Shown: positions 1 through 8,631 of the stretch, in pieces
How positions within the stretch are numbered: the stretch's first letter is position 1
How the letters are laid out: each line of letters starts with the position of its first letter
Origin: Ignavibacteria bacterium
Lineage (GTDB): Bacteria > Bacteroidota > Ignavibacteria > Tepidaquicellales > Tepidaquicellaceae
Length of the DNA: 64,000 nt
Direction of reading: 5' to 3'
Assembly (NCBI GenBank): GCA_016704345.1
Contig: JADJAH010000018.1
Location: 127,312-191,311 of the forward strand
Program-made: the position numbers and the translations under genes
The notes under the pieces: generated by a model
Told to the model about the DNA's origin: nothing
The model's database searches: none
What the model saw: only the letters and a program-made list of their open reading frames with translations

Positions 1-144
1 TTAGACTAAAATCGCGCAAATTGTAATGCAACAATATTAAAAAATACAAGGTGTGACTGAACAACTATCGAGATAGGATTACATTCATCACCGGATAGGA
101 TATATAGTCATTACTTATTGCGTTAACTAAAATATAAATTCTAA

Positions 145-171
145 GGAGTCTCTCTTAAGCTGAGAGACCCC
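145..171 (-). terminator. Hairpin terminator after the propeller gene
   Basis: An inverted repeat with arms GGAGTCTCTC and GAGAGACCCC (one mismatch) lies about 50 bases past the stop of the gene at 222-1877. The U-tract on the minus strand is weak. It resembles the hairpin at 1990-2018. Confidence 0.6.
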
Positions 172-221
172 TGAAATTTTCATCTCTCTTCATTTCTTGC
201 ATCTGCTTCAAACATAGACTA

Positions 222-1877
222 CTAAGGAGTTATAGCACCCACAAAATTAGCTGCATTGTTATCCGCAAGCGCAGCATCACTTGCATCAACTGTGTAATCA
301 CCTGTCAGATCAGTGTCAACATATCCGGATACAAAGTTATAAGCATCGTTATCTATTAATCCTGCATCAGTTCCGTCAACAACCCAATCTTGATTCACAT
401 CACCGCTGTAAATACCAAATTCGACAGGCGATGAGTCAACTTGCTTCATATTATTGCCGTATGCCTGTGACTGAGAATTTGTGAAGTCATAACTAATGGT
501 TCCGCCTCCGACATAATTTACAGGATTAGTGCTCCAGGTTTCTATGCTGTTGCGATGACCGAGGCCAATGAAATATGGTCCTGAGGGAGCAAACGAAAAT
601 GTGAACGTTCCTGTATGAGTGAGTGAATCTATAAAAGCTGTTGATGACTCGTAAAGAGGATAAGGTGATCCGGCACCATAAAGATAAAGTGTGAACTCAT
701 CTGTTTGCCTTAGAGTGTTTGTTACAGGATCATAAAATCCTTCCGGTATAGCGGTAATGTTAATTGTGCCCGGCTGAGGCTCATAGTACATAGCAATATT
801 TCCGCAACCGGTACTTCCCGCAGTAGTGAACAATCCTCCTGCCACTACTCCTGCACCATACGTTGTTACTGTATATGCACCACTTGCATTTGCTCCACCG
901 TTGAAAAATCCTCCCGCCATACCTGACCATGAGCTTCCGTTCCATCTTGCAATCCCGTTTGTCTGTACTCCGCCTGAATGTGTAAACAGTCCACCCGCTA
1001 TCAGGTCGCCCTGATAAACATCAAGCCCAAATACATATTGGTAAAATGTCCCTGCCATTCCGCTTCCAAGCGGACTCCATGTTGTTCCATTCCATTTAGC
1101 AATATGGTTTGCACTGACGCCGCCGGCACTGAGAAATAATCCACCCGCGATCAAATCTCCGCCATATGATGCTAAAGAGTAAACAATGTTGCTGATGCCG
1201 GTTCCCAAAGGAGACCAGGATGTTCCATTCCATTTTGCTATATGGGCGGCGGGTGATCCGCCTGCGGAAGTAAAGAACCCGCCTGCATAAAGTTCATTGT
1301 TATGAACTGTAAGCGCCATCACTTGCCCCTGACTTCCTCCCATCCCAACACCAAGGTTGAACCACTCTCCGTTAAAACCAACTACATAGTTTGCGGGAAA
1401 GCCATCGGCATCACGGAAGTAACCACCGACAATTAGATTGTTCTGATATACTGCCAGCGAAACTACAATGTTTCCCATATCCCCGTTCACATCGCTCCAT
1501 TCTATCCCATTCCACTTTGCGAGGAAGAGAACTTCCACTCCCCCGGCATTAGTGAATCTGCCTCCCACTATCAATTCATTGTTATATTCAATCAATGCAT
1601 CAACCTGACCGTTGACTCCTGTTCCTAATGGCATCCATGCAGAACCATTCCATTCAGCGATGTTGCTTGCTGCAACGCCTCCTGCACTGCTGAAACTTCC
1701 GCCTGCAATAAGATTGCCGTTGTAAACAGTTGTCGCATATACCCAACCGTTCATACCACCGGATAGATTCGACCAGTTCTGAGAATGCACTTGAACTGCT
1801 GAAAAAATGCAAATGATCACGGCCATGAATATTATCCGGGATCTATTGCCCTCAAATAAGAAACCTTCATTTTTCAT
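222..1877 (-). CDS. Exported beta-propeller protein with HRNSIETWS/dockerin-like C-terminal module
   Basis: 551 residues. A hydrophobic segment around residues 15-33 ends in VHSQ, giving a plausible signal peptide. Residues about 35-365 are seven or so repeats of roughly 45 residues with the pattern L.AGG.F..AGG....IA.WNG..W..LG.G, resembling Rax2/Kelch-type propeller blades. The last ~175 residues are the shared module: a domain starting at IPEGFYDP with HRNSIETWS, then two dockerin-type loops (DVNQDWVVDGTD and DLTGDYTVDASD) each followed by a DND/DNN motif, ending NNAANFVGAITP. The same blade type makes up the lipoprotein at 12286-13323. Function is not assignable; a surface or extracellular binding protein is inferred. 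The first loop has W where glycine is usual, so calcium binding there may be weak. Confidence 0.8.
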   Translation of the reverse strand: MKNEGFLFEGNRSRIIFMAVIICIFSAVQVHSQNWSNLSGGMNGWVYATTVYNGNLIAGGSFSSAGGVAASNIAEWNGSAWMPLGTGVNGQVDALIEYNNELIVGGRFTNAGGVEVLFLAKWNGIEWSDVNGDMGNIVVSLAVYQNNLIVGGYFRDADGFPANYVVGFNGEWFNLGVGMGGSQGQVMALTVHNNELYAGGFFTSAGGSPAAHIAKWNGTSWSPLGTGISNIVYSLASYGGDLIAGGLFLSAGGVSANHIAKWNGTTWSPLGSGMAGTFYQYVFGLDVYQGDLIAGGLFTHSGGVQTNGIARWNGSSWSGMAGGFFNGGANASGAYTVTTYGAGVVAGGLFTTAGSTGCGNIAMYYEPQPGTINITAIPEGFYDPVTNTLRQTDEFTLYLYGAGSPYPLYESSTAFIDSLTHTGTFTFSFAPSGPYFIGLGHRNSIETWSTNPVNYVGGGTISYDFTNSQSQAYGNNMKQVDSSPVEFGIYSGDVNQDWVVDGTDAGLIDNDAYNFVSGYVDTDLTGDYTVDASDAALADNNAANFVGAITP

Positions 1878-1989
1878 TTTTCGATTTTTTTAGTTTGCAT
1901 TTAACTGTGAGATATCCACAGCTCAAATGCTAATTTCTGTTGATTCAAATTTTAGATAATTTTTGTTGCAATTTGCTTTGAATACAAAA

Positions 1990-2018
1990 AGGAGTCCCTC
2001 AAATCTTGAGAGACTCCT
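1990..2018 (-). terminator. Rho-independent terminator after M1 peptidase gene
   Basis: AGGAGTCTCTCAAG pairs with TTGAGGGACTCCT on the minus strand and is followed by a T-rich run. It lies about 70 bases past the stop of the gene at 2086-4353. Confidence 0.8.
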
Positions 2019-2085
2019 AATATAGAACCTTCGTACATCATCATTATTCAAATAGAATTTCTCAAAACGTAAATTATTTTTGAGT

Positions 2086-4353
2086 TTAAGGTGTAATTGC
2101 ACCGACAAAGTTCGCCGCATTATTATCTGCAAGCGCAAGGTCTGTAGCATCAATTGCTCCGTCACCGTTTAAGTCTGTACTCAGATATCCGGAAGCATAA
2201 TTTGCCGCATCATTATCAATTGCTCCGGCATCTGTCGCATCCACTACACCGTCCTGATTTATGTCTCCGCTGTAAATACAGTAGCGTGAACCTATCAACA
2301 GCATGTTGTTTCCGTATGCCTGAGTCTGTGCGGTTGTGAAGTCATAAGTGAACGTTGAACCGAGAGTGTATACCTCTCCTCCTGCATTGCTCCATGTTTC
2401 AATCGAGTTCCTGTGTTTGACAACAACATAGTAAACTCCGCTGACCGCATTCAGGAAAGTAACTGTACTGCTGAAAGAGTTTGAATCAAGTATCGCGAAA
2501 GCAGAGTCAACTATTGCATACGGCGATATTGAATTCATGAGATACAAGCTGACCGTATCTCTGATTCTCAACCTGTCATTCGGCTGATCATAAAGTCCCT
2601 GAGGTATAAATTTAATTGTGGATGCAGCTGCCGAAGGAAGCAGAGTTGTTGAGGCAGTCTTAAGCACAATGTCATTTCCGGGATCAAATACAAGCGCAGT
2701 CGGCTGACGCGTGAAGTTGAATGCAAACGACTGATTGTTAACATCATTCATCACTCTGAAAGTAGAATCGCTTCCGGTTGTGAATGAGACTTTAAGGTTC
2801 AACGGCATCTTGTGAAATGGAGTATTTACTTGTGTCTGATTGGTTGTGAATCTCAATCTCCAGTTGCCGCCACCAAGTGAAGTGATGTTGTAATTATTTT
2901 GATATGTGGGATGATTAGGTTCCTTCACCCATTGATTGATGAACCAGCTCATATCCTGACCTGCAACTTCACTAAGTTTTTCCGTAACGTCATCGGTTGC
3001 AGCGGAGTTGTGTTTGAATCCGCTAAGACTGTCCATTGCATAGGACTTTGTGAAGCTGAAGAATATTGAATCGCCAAGTGTATATCTTAGCATGTGAAGT
3101 ACACAAGCACCCTTGTAATACGTTATGGCAGTATTAAACAAAGTGTTTGTCGGAGGTGTTGTGACTGCCCATTGTGGATTGTAGATTGGCCATCCAGGAT
3201 TATTATTCAGATAGTATGTGGCATTTGCATTGATATCATTCTTATAAGAAGTATATCCGCCGGTGTATTCAAACCAGACGGCTTCCGTAAAGGTAGCGAA
3301 TGCTTCATTAAGCCAGATGTCTGCCCATGTTGCGGGAGAGACGAGGTCACCGTACCATTGATGTCCCATTTCATGAGAAATAATATTCTCACTCCAGCAA
3401 TTTGTGCAGAGGCTGGTAAGAGTCTGATTCTCCATACCACCCCAGGTAAACTGACTTCCAAGAGTTGCAAAGCCGTTCTTCTCAAAAGGATATTCTCCGA
3501 ACTTCTCCGACATGTGCGTCATCATATTATACACACGCGTCTTTGTTGCAGTAATATTCTCACCTGAATTATAATAGAATCGGATAGGAACAAGAATTGA
3601 CGGATTGGAAGGTCTTGGCCAATAAGTTATGTTCAGATTATAATTCGCCTTAGCCGACATAACCATCAGATACGTTGCAATAGGATCACTGCTGATCCAA
3701 TGATAGTAGATAGTATCGCCTGTTACAGTTGAATCATTCAACCGACCATTTGATCCTAGTCGTGCATTTCCCGGCACACGTGCAGTCAGGTCAAGGGTTG
3801 CCTTATCACTGGGCTTATCCCAGCACGGAAACCACTTCCTTGCACCTTCCGGCTCACAATCGGTAAACACAAAACCACCGGATGCATAGAATGCATTGTC
3901 TGTAACATTCTGGTGTGTGTAGTTAATCTTTACTTCTGCTATCTCACCCGGATTGTAAGTTCGGTCGAGATTTACAGTAAGGATGTTGCTTGCATGTGAG
4001 AAGCTGACACCGGCCATGCTTACGGAACTGACAACGATAGAAGTGTTCACTGCGTTGAGTTGTATTGAATTCAAGGCAGTATCAACTCTGAATTTCACAG
4101 TCACATTTCCGTTAAAGTTTTTCGGATAAGGACTGATGAAGCAACTTCTTATATCAACATATATTTTGTAATCCAGCACATCAAATTTGTGCAATGGACT
4201 ATTTGGGGAATCAGAATCAAACTGAACCGACAGATTTGGGCTATTCAGTTTCTTGAGAGAGCAAAAGTGTTGTTCCTTCTGCAGGTTGTTCTGAGCAAAT
4301 ACAGTTGAACATAAAAAGGAAACTGTGATCAAGCACAGCATCATCTTTTTCAT
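2086..4353 (-). CDS. Exported M1-family aminopeptidase with HRNSIETWS/dockerin-like module
   Basis: 755 residues with a signal peptide at 1-20 (ends STVFA). It is a gluzincin of peptidase family M1: the exopeptidase motif GGMEN is at about 305-309, the zinc motif HEMGH at 327-331, and the third zinc ligand E350 lies in WLNEAFATF. A tyrosine in ITYYKG (about 415) fits the catalytic Tyr. It should remove N-terminal residues from peptides outside the cell. After the catalytic region, residues about 570-755 form the shared C-terminal module: IPQGLYD start, HRNSIETWS, two loops DINQDGVVDATD and DLNGDGAIDATD, end NNAANFVGAITP. It is a close paralogue of 4555-6543, which lacks the HRNSIETWS part. 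A TGAC-N4-GTCA palindrome lies 55 bases upstream of the start. Confidence 0.93.
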   Translation of the reverse strand: MKKMMLCLITVSFLCSTVFAQNNLQKEQHFCSLKKLNSPNLSVQFDSDSPNSPLHKFDVLDYKIYVDIRSCFISPYPKNFNGNVTVKFRVDTALNSIQLNAVNTSIVVSSVSMAGVSFSHASNILTVNLDRTYNPGEIAEVKINYTHQNVTDNAFYASGGFVFTDCEPEGARKWFPCWDKPSDKATLDLTARVPGNARLGSNGRLNDSTVTGDTIYYHWISSDPIATYLMVMSAKANYNLNITYWPRPSNPSILVPIRFYYNSGENITATKTRVYNMMTHMSEKFGEYPFEKNGFATLGSQFTWGGMENQTLTSLCTNCWSENIISHEMGHQWYGDLVSPATWADIWLNEAFATFTEAVWFEYTGGYTSYKNDINANATYYLNNNPGWPIYNPQWAVTTPPTNTLFNTAITYYKGACVLHMLRYTLGDSIFFSFTKSYAMDSLSGFKHNSAATDDVTEKLSEVAGQDMSWFINQWVKEPNHPTYQNNYNITSLGGGNWRLRFTTNQTQVNTPFHKMPLNLKVSFTTGSDSTFRVMNDVNNQSFAFNFTRQPTALVFDPGNDIVLKTASTTLLPSAAASTIKFIPQGLYDQPNDRLRIRDTVSLYLMNSISPYAIVDSAFAILDSNSFSSTVTFLNAVSGVYYVVVKHRNSIETWSNAGGEVYTLGSTFTYDFTTAQTQAYGNNMLLIGSRYCIYSGDINQDGVVDATDAGAIDNDAANYASGYLSTDLNGDGAIDATDLALADNNAANFVGAITP

Positions 4354-4407
4354 ATTCTTTCTGTTTTGATTTGTGATTTAAAATAGCAAATTTTTTCATT
4401 AACAAAG

Positions 4408-4423
4408 TATGACCTGCGTCATA
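4408..4423. promoter_or_regulatory. Palindrome TATGAC-N4-GTCATA, possible Crp/Fnr-type operator
   Basis: A perfect 6-base inverted repeat with a 4-base spacer; with flanks the arms are 9 of 10 matched. It lies 55 bases upstream of the M1 gene start, next to a TACTTTGTT box on the minus strand that could be part of the promoter. Related sites sit at 6599-6614 and 7350-7363. The TGAC-N4-GTCA layout is like Crp/Fnr-family operators. The regulator is not in the window. Confidence 0.45.
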
Positions 4424-4494
4424 GTTTGAAACTTTTTCTTAGTGGTGGATTTTTCAAATCCTGCATGAGATTGGCAATTTCACAATAAGAAAGA

Positions 4495-4515
4495 GGAGTT
4501 CTCAAAATGAACTCC
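4495..4515 (-). terminator. Hairpin terminator after second M1 gene
   Basis: GGAGTTC and GAACTCC type arms around a short A-rich loop, followed on the minus strand by TCTTTCTT. It lies about 40 bases past the stop of the gene at 4555-6543. Confidence 0.6.
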
Positions 4516-4554
4516 CCTTGACAGTATCACAATATAATTCAATTCAGATGTCTG

Positions 4555-6543
4555 TTATGGATTTGACACAAAGAAGTTGATAGAAGAAATATACTCCACT
4601 ATTGCAATATCCGTTGCATCAACAGATCCATCTTTGTTAAGATCGGTATCAACATAACCGGACACAAAACTCAGCAGATCTCTTCTGACCAGTTCAACAT
4701 CTGCAGCATTAACATGTCCGTCTTTGTTAATGTCGCAATCAGGTATCTTGTATTGCTCTTTCTCAGATTGATCAAACTTATACTTTTGATCCTCACCCGC
4801 TGGCATAGAAATATTTTGCAAGGCAGTGTTTAATGTTGTTGTTGCTGTCTTAAGTACTATGTCATTATTTGGATCGAACACAAAAGCAGTTGGCTGACGT
4901 GCAAAAGAGTATTCAAAATATTGATTGTTTACATCGTTCATCACACTGATAAGCGTATCACTTCCGGTAGCAAACGACACCTTGGCAAGTACCGGCATTT
5001 TGTGGAAAGGTGAATTTGTTTGTGTCTGATTTATTGTAAAAGCCAGTTTCCAGTTTCCGCCGCCGAGAGAGATGTAATTATATTGATTCTGATATACAGG
5101 ATGATTCGGTTGCTTGACCCATTGATTAATGAACCATGTCATATCTTCACCAACTACGGAGCTGAGCTTTGCCGTGACATCATCTGTTGCGGCAGTATTG
5201 TGCTTGAAGCCGCTCAGACTGTCCATTGCATAAGATTCCATAAAATCAAAAAATAATGATTCACCTAAAGTATATCTGAGCATATGCAATACGCATGCGC
5301 CTTTGTAATATGTTATGGCAGTATTGAATAGCGTGCTCGTCGATGGTGTGGTCACAGCCCAGGAAGGATTATACATTGCCCATCCAGGATTGTTGCTTAA
5401 GTAATAAGATGCATTTGCGTTAATGTCATTCTTGTATGAAGTATATCCGCCTGTATATTCGAACCATACTGCCTCCGAGTATGTAGCGAATCCTTCATTA
5501 AGCCAAATGTCAGCCCATGTTGCCGGCGAGATAAGATCGCCATACCATTGATGTCCCATTTCATGCGAAATTATATTCTCATTCCAGCAATTCTTGCAGA
5601 GACTTGTGAGAGTTTGATTCTCCATACCTCCCCAGGTAAACTGACTGCTAAGTGTTGCAAATCCGTTCTTCTCAAAAGGATATTCTCCATACCTGTTTGA
5701 GAAATGAGTCATCATATTGTAAACCTTCGGCTTGATAGATGTAATGTTTTCACCTGAATTATAATAGAATCGAATAGGTACAAGGTCTGACGGATTTGAG
5801 GGCCTTGGCCAGTAAGTTATGTTGATTAAATATCCTCTTCTGGCAGACATCACCATAAGATAAGTTGCTATCGGATCTTTGCTGATCCAATGATAGTAAA
5901 GTGTATCTCCTCTAAGAGTAGAGTCGACTAATCTTCCGTTTGAACCGAGCCTTACATCCCCTTTTACTTTCGCGGTCAGATCAAGTGTAGCTTTATCACT
6001 GGGCTTATCCCAGCAAGGAAACCATTTCCGCGCTCCTTCAGGCTCATTGTCCGTAAAGACATATCCTCCGCTTGCATAGAATGCTTTGTCTGATACATTC
6101 TTGTGTGAGTAATTTACCTTCACTTCTACAATTTCTCCGGGATTGTAAGTTCTGTTGAGATTGATAGTGAGGATGTTACTTGAGTGCGAAAAACTCACGC
6201 CGGACAGACTCACAGAAGTGATTGACATTGAGGTGTTGACCGCATTGAGCTTGATCGAGTTCAGAGTACTGTCAACTCTGAACTTAACAGTCACGTCTCC
6301 TTTAAAACTCTTCGAGTACGGACTGATGAAACAGCTTCTTATATCAACATATATTTTGTAATCCAGCACATCAAAGCTATGCACAGGACTATTTGGGGAA
6401 TCAGAATCTATCTGCATGGACAGATTGGGGCTGTTCAATTTTTTGTGAGAACAAAAATGTTCTCCCTTTTGCAGATTGTTCTGAGCAAATACAGCTGAAT
6501 ATAAAAAGCTAACTGCTACTAAAAGCAGAATTAACTTTTTCAT
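4555..6543 (-). CDS. Exported M1-family aminopeptidase, short dockerin-like C terminus
   Basis: 662 residues, signal peptide 1-20 (YSAVFA), close paralogue of the upstream-numbered neighbour at 2086-4353. It keeps GGMEN, HEMGH and the downstream glutamate in WLNEGFATY, so it should be an active zinc aminopeptidase. The C terminus differs: after the peptidase part (about residue 575) there is a short lysine/glutamine-rich linker (DQKYKFDQSEKEQYK), then a divergent two-loop dockerin-like segment (DINKDGHVNAADVELVRRDL and DLNKDGSVDATD). The HRNSIETWS domain is missing, and the DND/DNN motifs after the loops are replaced (VRRDL, VEYISS), closer to classical type I dockerins. A palindrome like that of its paralogue lies 56 bases upstream of the start. 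Confidence 0.92.
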   Translation of the reverse strand: MKKLILLLVAVSFLYSAVFAQNNLQKGEHFCSHKKLNSPNLSMQIDSDSPNSPVHSFDVLDYKIYVDIRSCFISPYSKSFKGDVTVKFRVDSTLNSIKLNAVNTSMSITSVSLSGVSFSHSSNILTINLNRTYNPGEIVEVKVNYSHKNVSDKAFYASGGYVFTDNEPEGARKWFPCWDKPSDKATLDLTAKVKGDVRLGSNGRLVDSTLRGDTLYYHWISKDPIATYLMVMSARRGYLINITYWPRPSNPSDLVPIRFYYNSGENITSIKPKVYNMMTHFSNRYGEYPFEKNGFATLSSQFTWGGMENQTLTSLCKNCWNENIISHEMGHQWYGDLISPATWADIWLNEGFATYSEAVWFEYTGGYTSYKNDINANASYYLSNNPGWAMYNPSWAVTTPSTSTLFNTAITYYKGACVLHMLRYTLGESLFFDFMESYAMDSLSGFKHNTAATDDVTAKLSSVVGEDMTWFINQWVKQPNHPVYQNQYNYISLGGGNWKLAFTINQTQTNSPFHKMPVLAKVSFATGSDTLISVMNDVNNQYFEYSFARQPTAFVFDPNNDIVLKTATTTLNTALQNISMPAGEDQKYKFDQSEKEQYKIPDCDINKDGHVNAADVELVRRDLLSFVSGYVDTDLNKDGSVDATDIAIVEYISSINFFVSNP

Positions 6544-6598
6544 ATTCTTTACTGATTTAGTTTGGACTGCAATATAAGATATATTTACTTAACAAGAG

Positions 6599-6614
6599 TA
6601 TGATTTATGTCATC
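6599..6614. promoter_or_regulatory. Imperfect palindrome TATGAT-N4-GTCATC
   Basis: Matches the palindrome at 4408-4423 in sequence, flank (AACAA.AGTA) and distance to the start codon (56 bases upstream of the gene at 4555-6543), so it is probably the same regulatory site carried through the gene duplication, with one arm changed. Confidence 0.4.
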
Positions 6615-6645
6615 TAGCCTAAAAATAAAATTCCGCACTCATTTC

Positions 6646-6693
6646 CCATTTTCAATTTTCAATTTTCCATTTTCAATTTTCAATTTTCCATTT
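6646..6693. repeat. Tandem 21-base AT-rich repeat
   Basis: Two full copies of a 21-base unit beginning CCATTTTCAATTTTC (6646-6666 and 6667-6687) and a partial third lie between the M1 gene promoter and the fasciclin gene stop. Confidence 0.8.
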
Positions 6694-6708
6694 GTGACAC
6701 ATCATTCA

Positions 6709-7263
6709 CTACTTCGGCAGAACGACACCATCCACTACATGAATAATACCGTTTGATGCCGGCACTGATGCTACGATCTTTGCATCGTCTATGAATATTG
6801 CGCCGTCTTTCAGAGTGATCTTTGCATTAGCGCCGTCAACCATTCCAAGTATCTTACCGTCAGTCAGCAGATCAGTATTGTAAACCGCTACAGCAACATG
6901 ATGCTGAAGGATCTTTGCAAGCTTTGATTTGTTCTCAGGCTTTAACAGATCTTCAACCGTGCCTTTGGGAAGTTTGTCAAATGCTGAATTGACAGGGGCG
7001 AATACAGTAAAGGGACCCGCGTTCGATAGCACATTCACAAGATCAGCCGCCTGAAGCGCTGCTACTAATGTTGTATGATCTTTGGAACCAACGGCAATCT
7101 TAACCACATCTTTTTGTGATACATCATCTTTCACATTTGCCTGGCCGGTTGCTACTTTTTCTTTTGTATCAGTTTTTCCGGAAATATCCATTTGTGCATC
7201 ATCCTTGCTACAACCGGAAATTATGAATAGGCAGAATGCTAAAACAGTTAGGACAGTTTTCAT
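6709..7263 (-). CDS. Fasciclin (FAS1) domain lipoprotein
   Basis: 184 residues. The N terminus MKTVLTVLAFCLFIISGCSKD is a lipoprotein signal with lipobox ISGC (Cys18). After a short polar linker, residues about 50-184 form one FAS1 domain: HTTLVAALQAADLVNVLSNAG, the H1 motif FTVFAPVNSAFDKLP, LQHHVA, and the terminal NGIIHVVDGVVLPK. FAS1 domains mediate adhesion or protein contacts at the cell surface. It is monocistronic, with a perfect 14-base palindrome about 90 bases upstream. Confidence 0.93.
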   Translation of the reverse strand: MKTVLTVLAFCLFIISGCSKDDAQMDISGKTDTKEKVATGQANVKDDVSQKDVVKIAVGSKDHTTLVAALQAADLVNVLSNAGPFTVFAPVNSAFDKLPKGTVEDLLKPENKSKLAKILQHHVAVAVYNTDLLTDGKILGMVDGANAKITLKDGAIFIDDAKIVASVPASNGIIHVVDGVVLPK

Positions 7264-7349
7264 TTTACTTTTTTTGATTTATGAAGGAATTTGTTAAATG
7301 GTACAAATTTATAGTAAATCAAAAATAGAATTATTCTTTATTACGTGGT

Positions 7350-7363
7350 TTGACTTAAGTCAA
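7350..7363. promoter_or_regulatory. Perfect palindrome TTGACTTAAGTCAA
   Basis: A 14-base perfect palindrome of the form TTGAC-N4-GTCAA, as bound by several Crp/Fnr-family regulators. It lies about 90 bases upstream of the fasciclin start. It shares the TGAC-N4-GTCA core with the site at 4408-4423. Confidence 0.45.
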
Positions 7364-7476
7364 CTTGGAATAAATGTAATATCTAAAATTTTCAGTAGAG
7401 TCGTTACTTCCGGAAACTTAAATAATTAACCTTATCCCCGCATTGGATCCAGGCAATTTTCCGGGCACGCGGCGGG

Positions 7477-7540
7477 ATCAGTCTGACTCAATCGAGTACG
7501 CGCTCCATTATTTCTAATTTCTTATTTTAAATTTCTAATT
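7477..7540. repeat. Partial copy of intergenic repeat family B
   Basis: ATCAGTCTGA...GAGTACGCGCTCC then TTTCTAATTTC-type AT-rich sequence. It matches with mismatches the right half of the elements at 20284-20396 and 22359-22478, which lie next to genes of the propeller array. Confidence 0.6.
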
Positions 7541-7559
7541 GCATTCCACCAGGCAAGTG

Positions 7560-7802
7560 CTATTCCGCGAATATAATAATTTTCCATTTTTCGAAATCTT
7601 CTTTAGAGAAATCCTGACTGTAATAAATCTCAAACAGTCTCTTCCTTCTTTCATCTTCAGACAATTCTGACGGCAATTGTGATACGATTATCTCGCGGAC
7701 TGTTCTACACATGCTCAGCATTTTCCTAAACTTTTCTTCAGGCGAAAGTTGCGAATACATTTCATCCAACTTCAATTGAGCTTTGGGGTTCGTATCATTC
7801 AT
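7560..7802 (-). CDS. Small protein coupled to a nucleotidyltransferase
   Basis: 80 residues, acidic and charged, with no signal peptide or membrane segment. It has helix-like stretches (SPEEKFRKMLSMCRTVREI, SEDERRKRLFEIYYSQDF). Its ATG overlaps the stop of the nucleotidyltransferase gene by 8 bases (ATGAATGA), so the two are translationally coupled. I do not recognise the family with certainty. Small helical proteins beside stand-alone nucleotidyltransferase-fold proteins occur in toxin-antitoxin-like pairs, and that is the leading guess from context only. Confidence 0.75.
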   Translation of the reverse strand: MNDTNPKAQLKLDEMYSQLSPEEKFRKMLSMCRTVREIIVSQLPSELSEDERRKRLFEIYYSQDFSKEDFEKWKIIIFAE

Positions 7803-8343
7803 CTGCCAAACTAATTTTCTTATACATGTCGTCTAAATCCAAATCCTTGATCGTCTTCAACAGGTAGTCCTTTTCCGTCATATATTTTAATAAGTTTCTT
7901 ACGTCATTTAACTGCTTTTCAGATTCAGAATTTCTTGCCCACAATAGTTTGGAGACGATAAGACCCTCTATTGAGATGACATTAATTTCAAACCCCTCAA
8001 ATGCGAATCTTCTCTTTCTTTCAAACTTCAATACTTCGTAGGTTTCATTCTGCATTATGATAAAATCAATTTTGAATAAACTTTTTTTGTCGAAGATATT
8101 GAACATCAATTTACTATTCCACGATTCTCTAACCATATATTCGTCAACATAAAAATCTTCTTCAAACAATCTCACAAACTTTCTAATATCTTTATCACTT
8201 AGTACAATGACTATGTCTGAATCTCTGGTCATTCTGGGAATAGAATAGAAACCCATTGCCATAGAACCTGTTAACATGTAATTGAATCCACCTTCTTCCA
8301 GCTTTCCAACAACTCTTCTGAGCGTGTCTAATTCTTCCGTCAT
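7795..8343 (-). CDS. Nucleotidyltransferase-fold protein (minimal NTase/AbiEii-like)
   Basis: 182 residues, cytoplasmic. The N-terminal part has the Pol-beta-type nucleotidyltransferase signature: TGSMAMGFY (Gly26-Ser27) followed by RDSDIVIVL (Asp41, Asp43). A possible third acidic residue lies in LFKIDFIIM (about 114). The C-terminal part (SIEGLIVSKLLWARNSESEKQLNDVRNLL) is the helical region seen in AbiEii/DUF6036-like proteins. Such proteins transfer nucleotides to proteins or tRNA, often as toxins or antitoxins. It is the first gene of a two-gene operon with the 80-residue protein, and one of the few non-exported products in the window. Confidence 0.8.
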   Translation of the reverse strand: MTEELDTLRRVVGKLEEGGFNYMLTGSMAMGFYSIPRMTRDSDIVIVLSDKDIRKFVRLFEEDFYVDEYMVRESWNSKLMFNIFDKKSLFKIDFIIMQNETYEVLKFERKRRFAFEGFEINVISIEGLIVSKLLWARNSESEKQLNDVRNLLKYMTEKDYLLKTIKDLDLDDMYKKISLADE

Positions 8344-8631
8344 GTAATTGGCGTTTATTAAATTTGAATTGGCGAGTAGTTGTTAAATTGCAATTAACTT
8401 AGGAACATTAATTTTCAATGTCAACGAATACACATCTCAGTAATTCCTGTGCCGCATAGTAAGCATTGAGATATTATAGAAATTGGAAATATTGCTTTTC
8501 CGCTATTGGTTCGATCCTGACACAGTTTCGACAAGCCAAATCATATTGCTTCATCCCTGCCCTGCGCTAACCGCTTCGTTGCGCGACTATACAAATGTGT
8601 ACTTTTAAAAATTTATTAATAACATCTGACC

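Noticed and set aside
1905..1921. CTGTG...CACAG palindrome upstream of the gene at 222-1877
   Set aside because: Only 5-base arms and not repeated elsewhere in the window; too weak to list as an operator.
1923..2165. Open frame of 80 codons on the minus strand overlapping the end of the M1 gene
   Set aside because: It lies mostly across the terminator and the dockerin-coding end in another frame, with no family signal; a chance frame.
3094..3567. 157-codon plus-strand frame inside the M1 gene
   Set aside because: Antisense to the conserved active-site region, whose coding evidence on the minus strand is decisive.
8344..8631. Possible small gene or RNA in the gap after the nucleotidyltransferase start
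   Set aside because: No open frame with a start signal and no convincing stem beyond a short GCGC/TGCGCG pairing.
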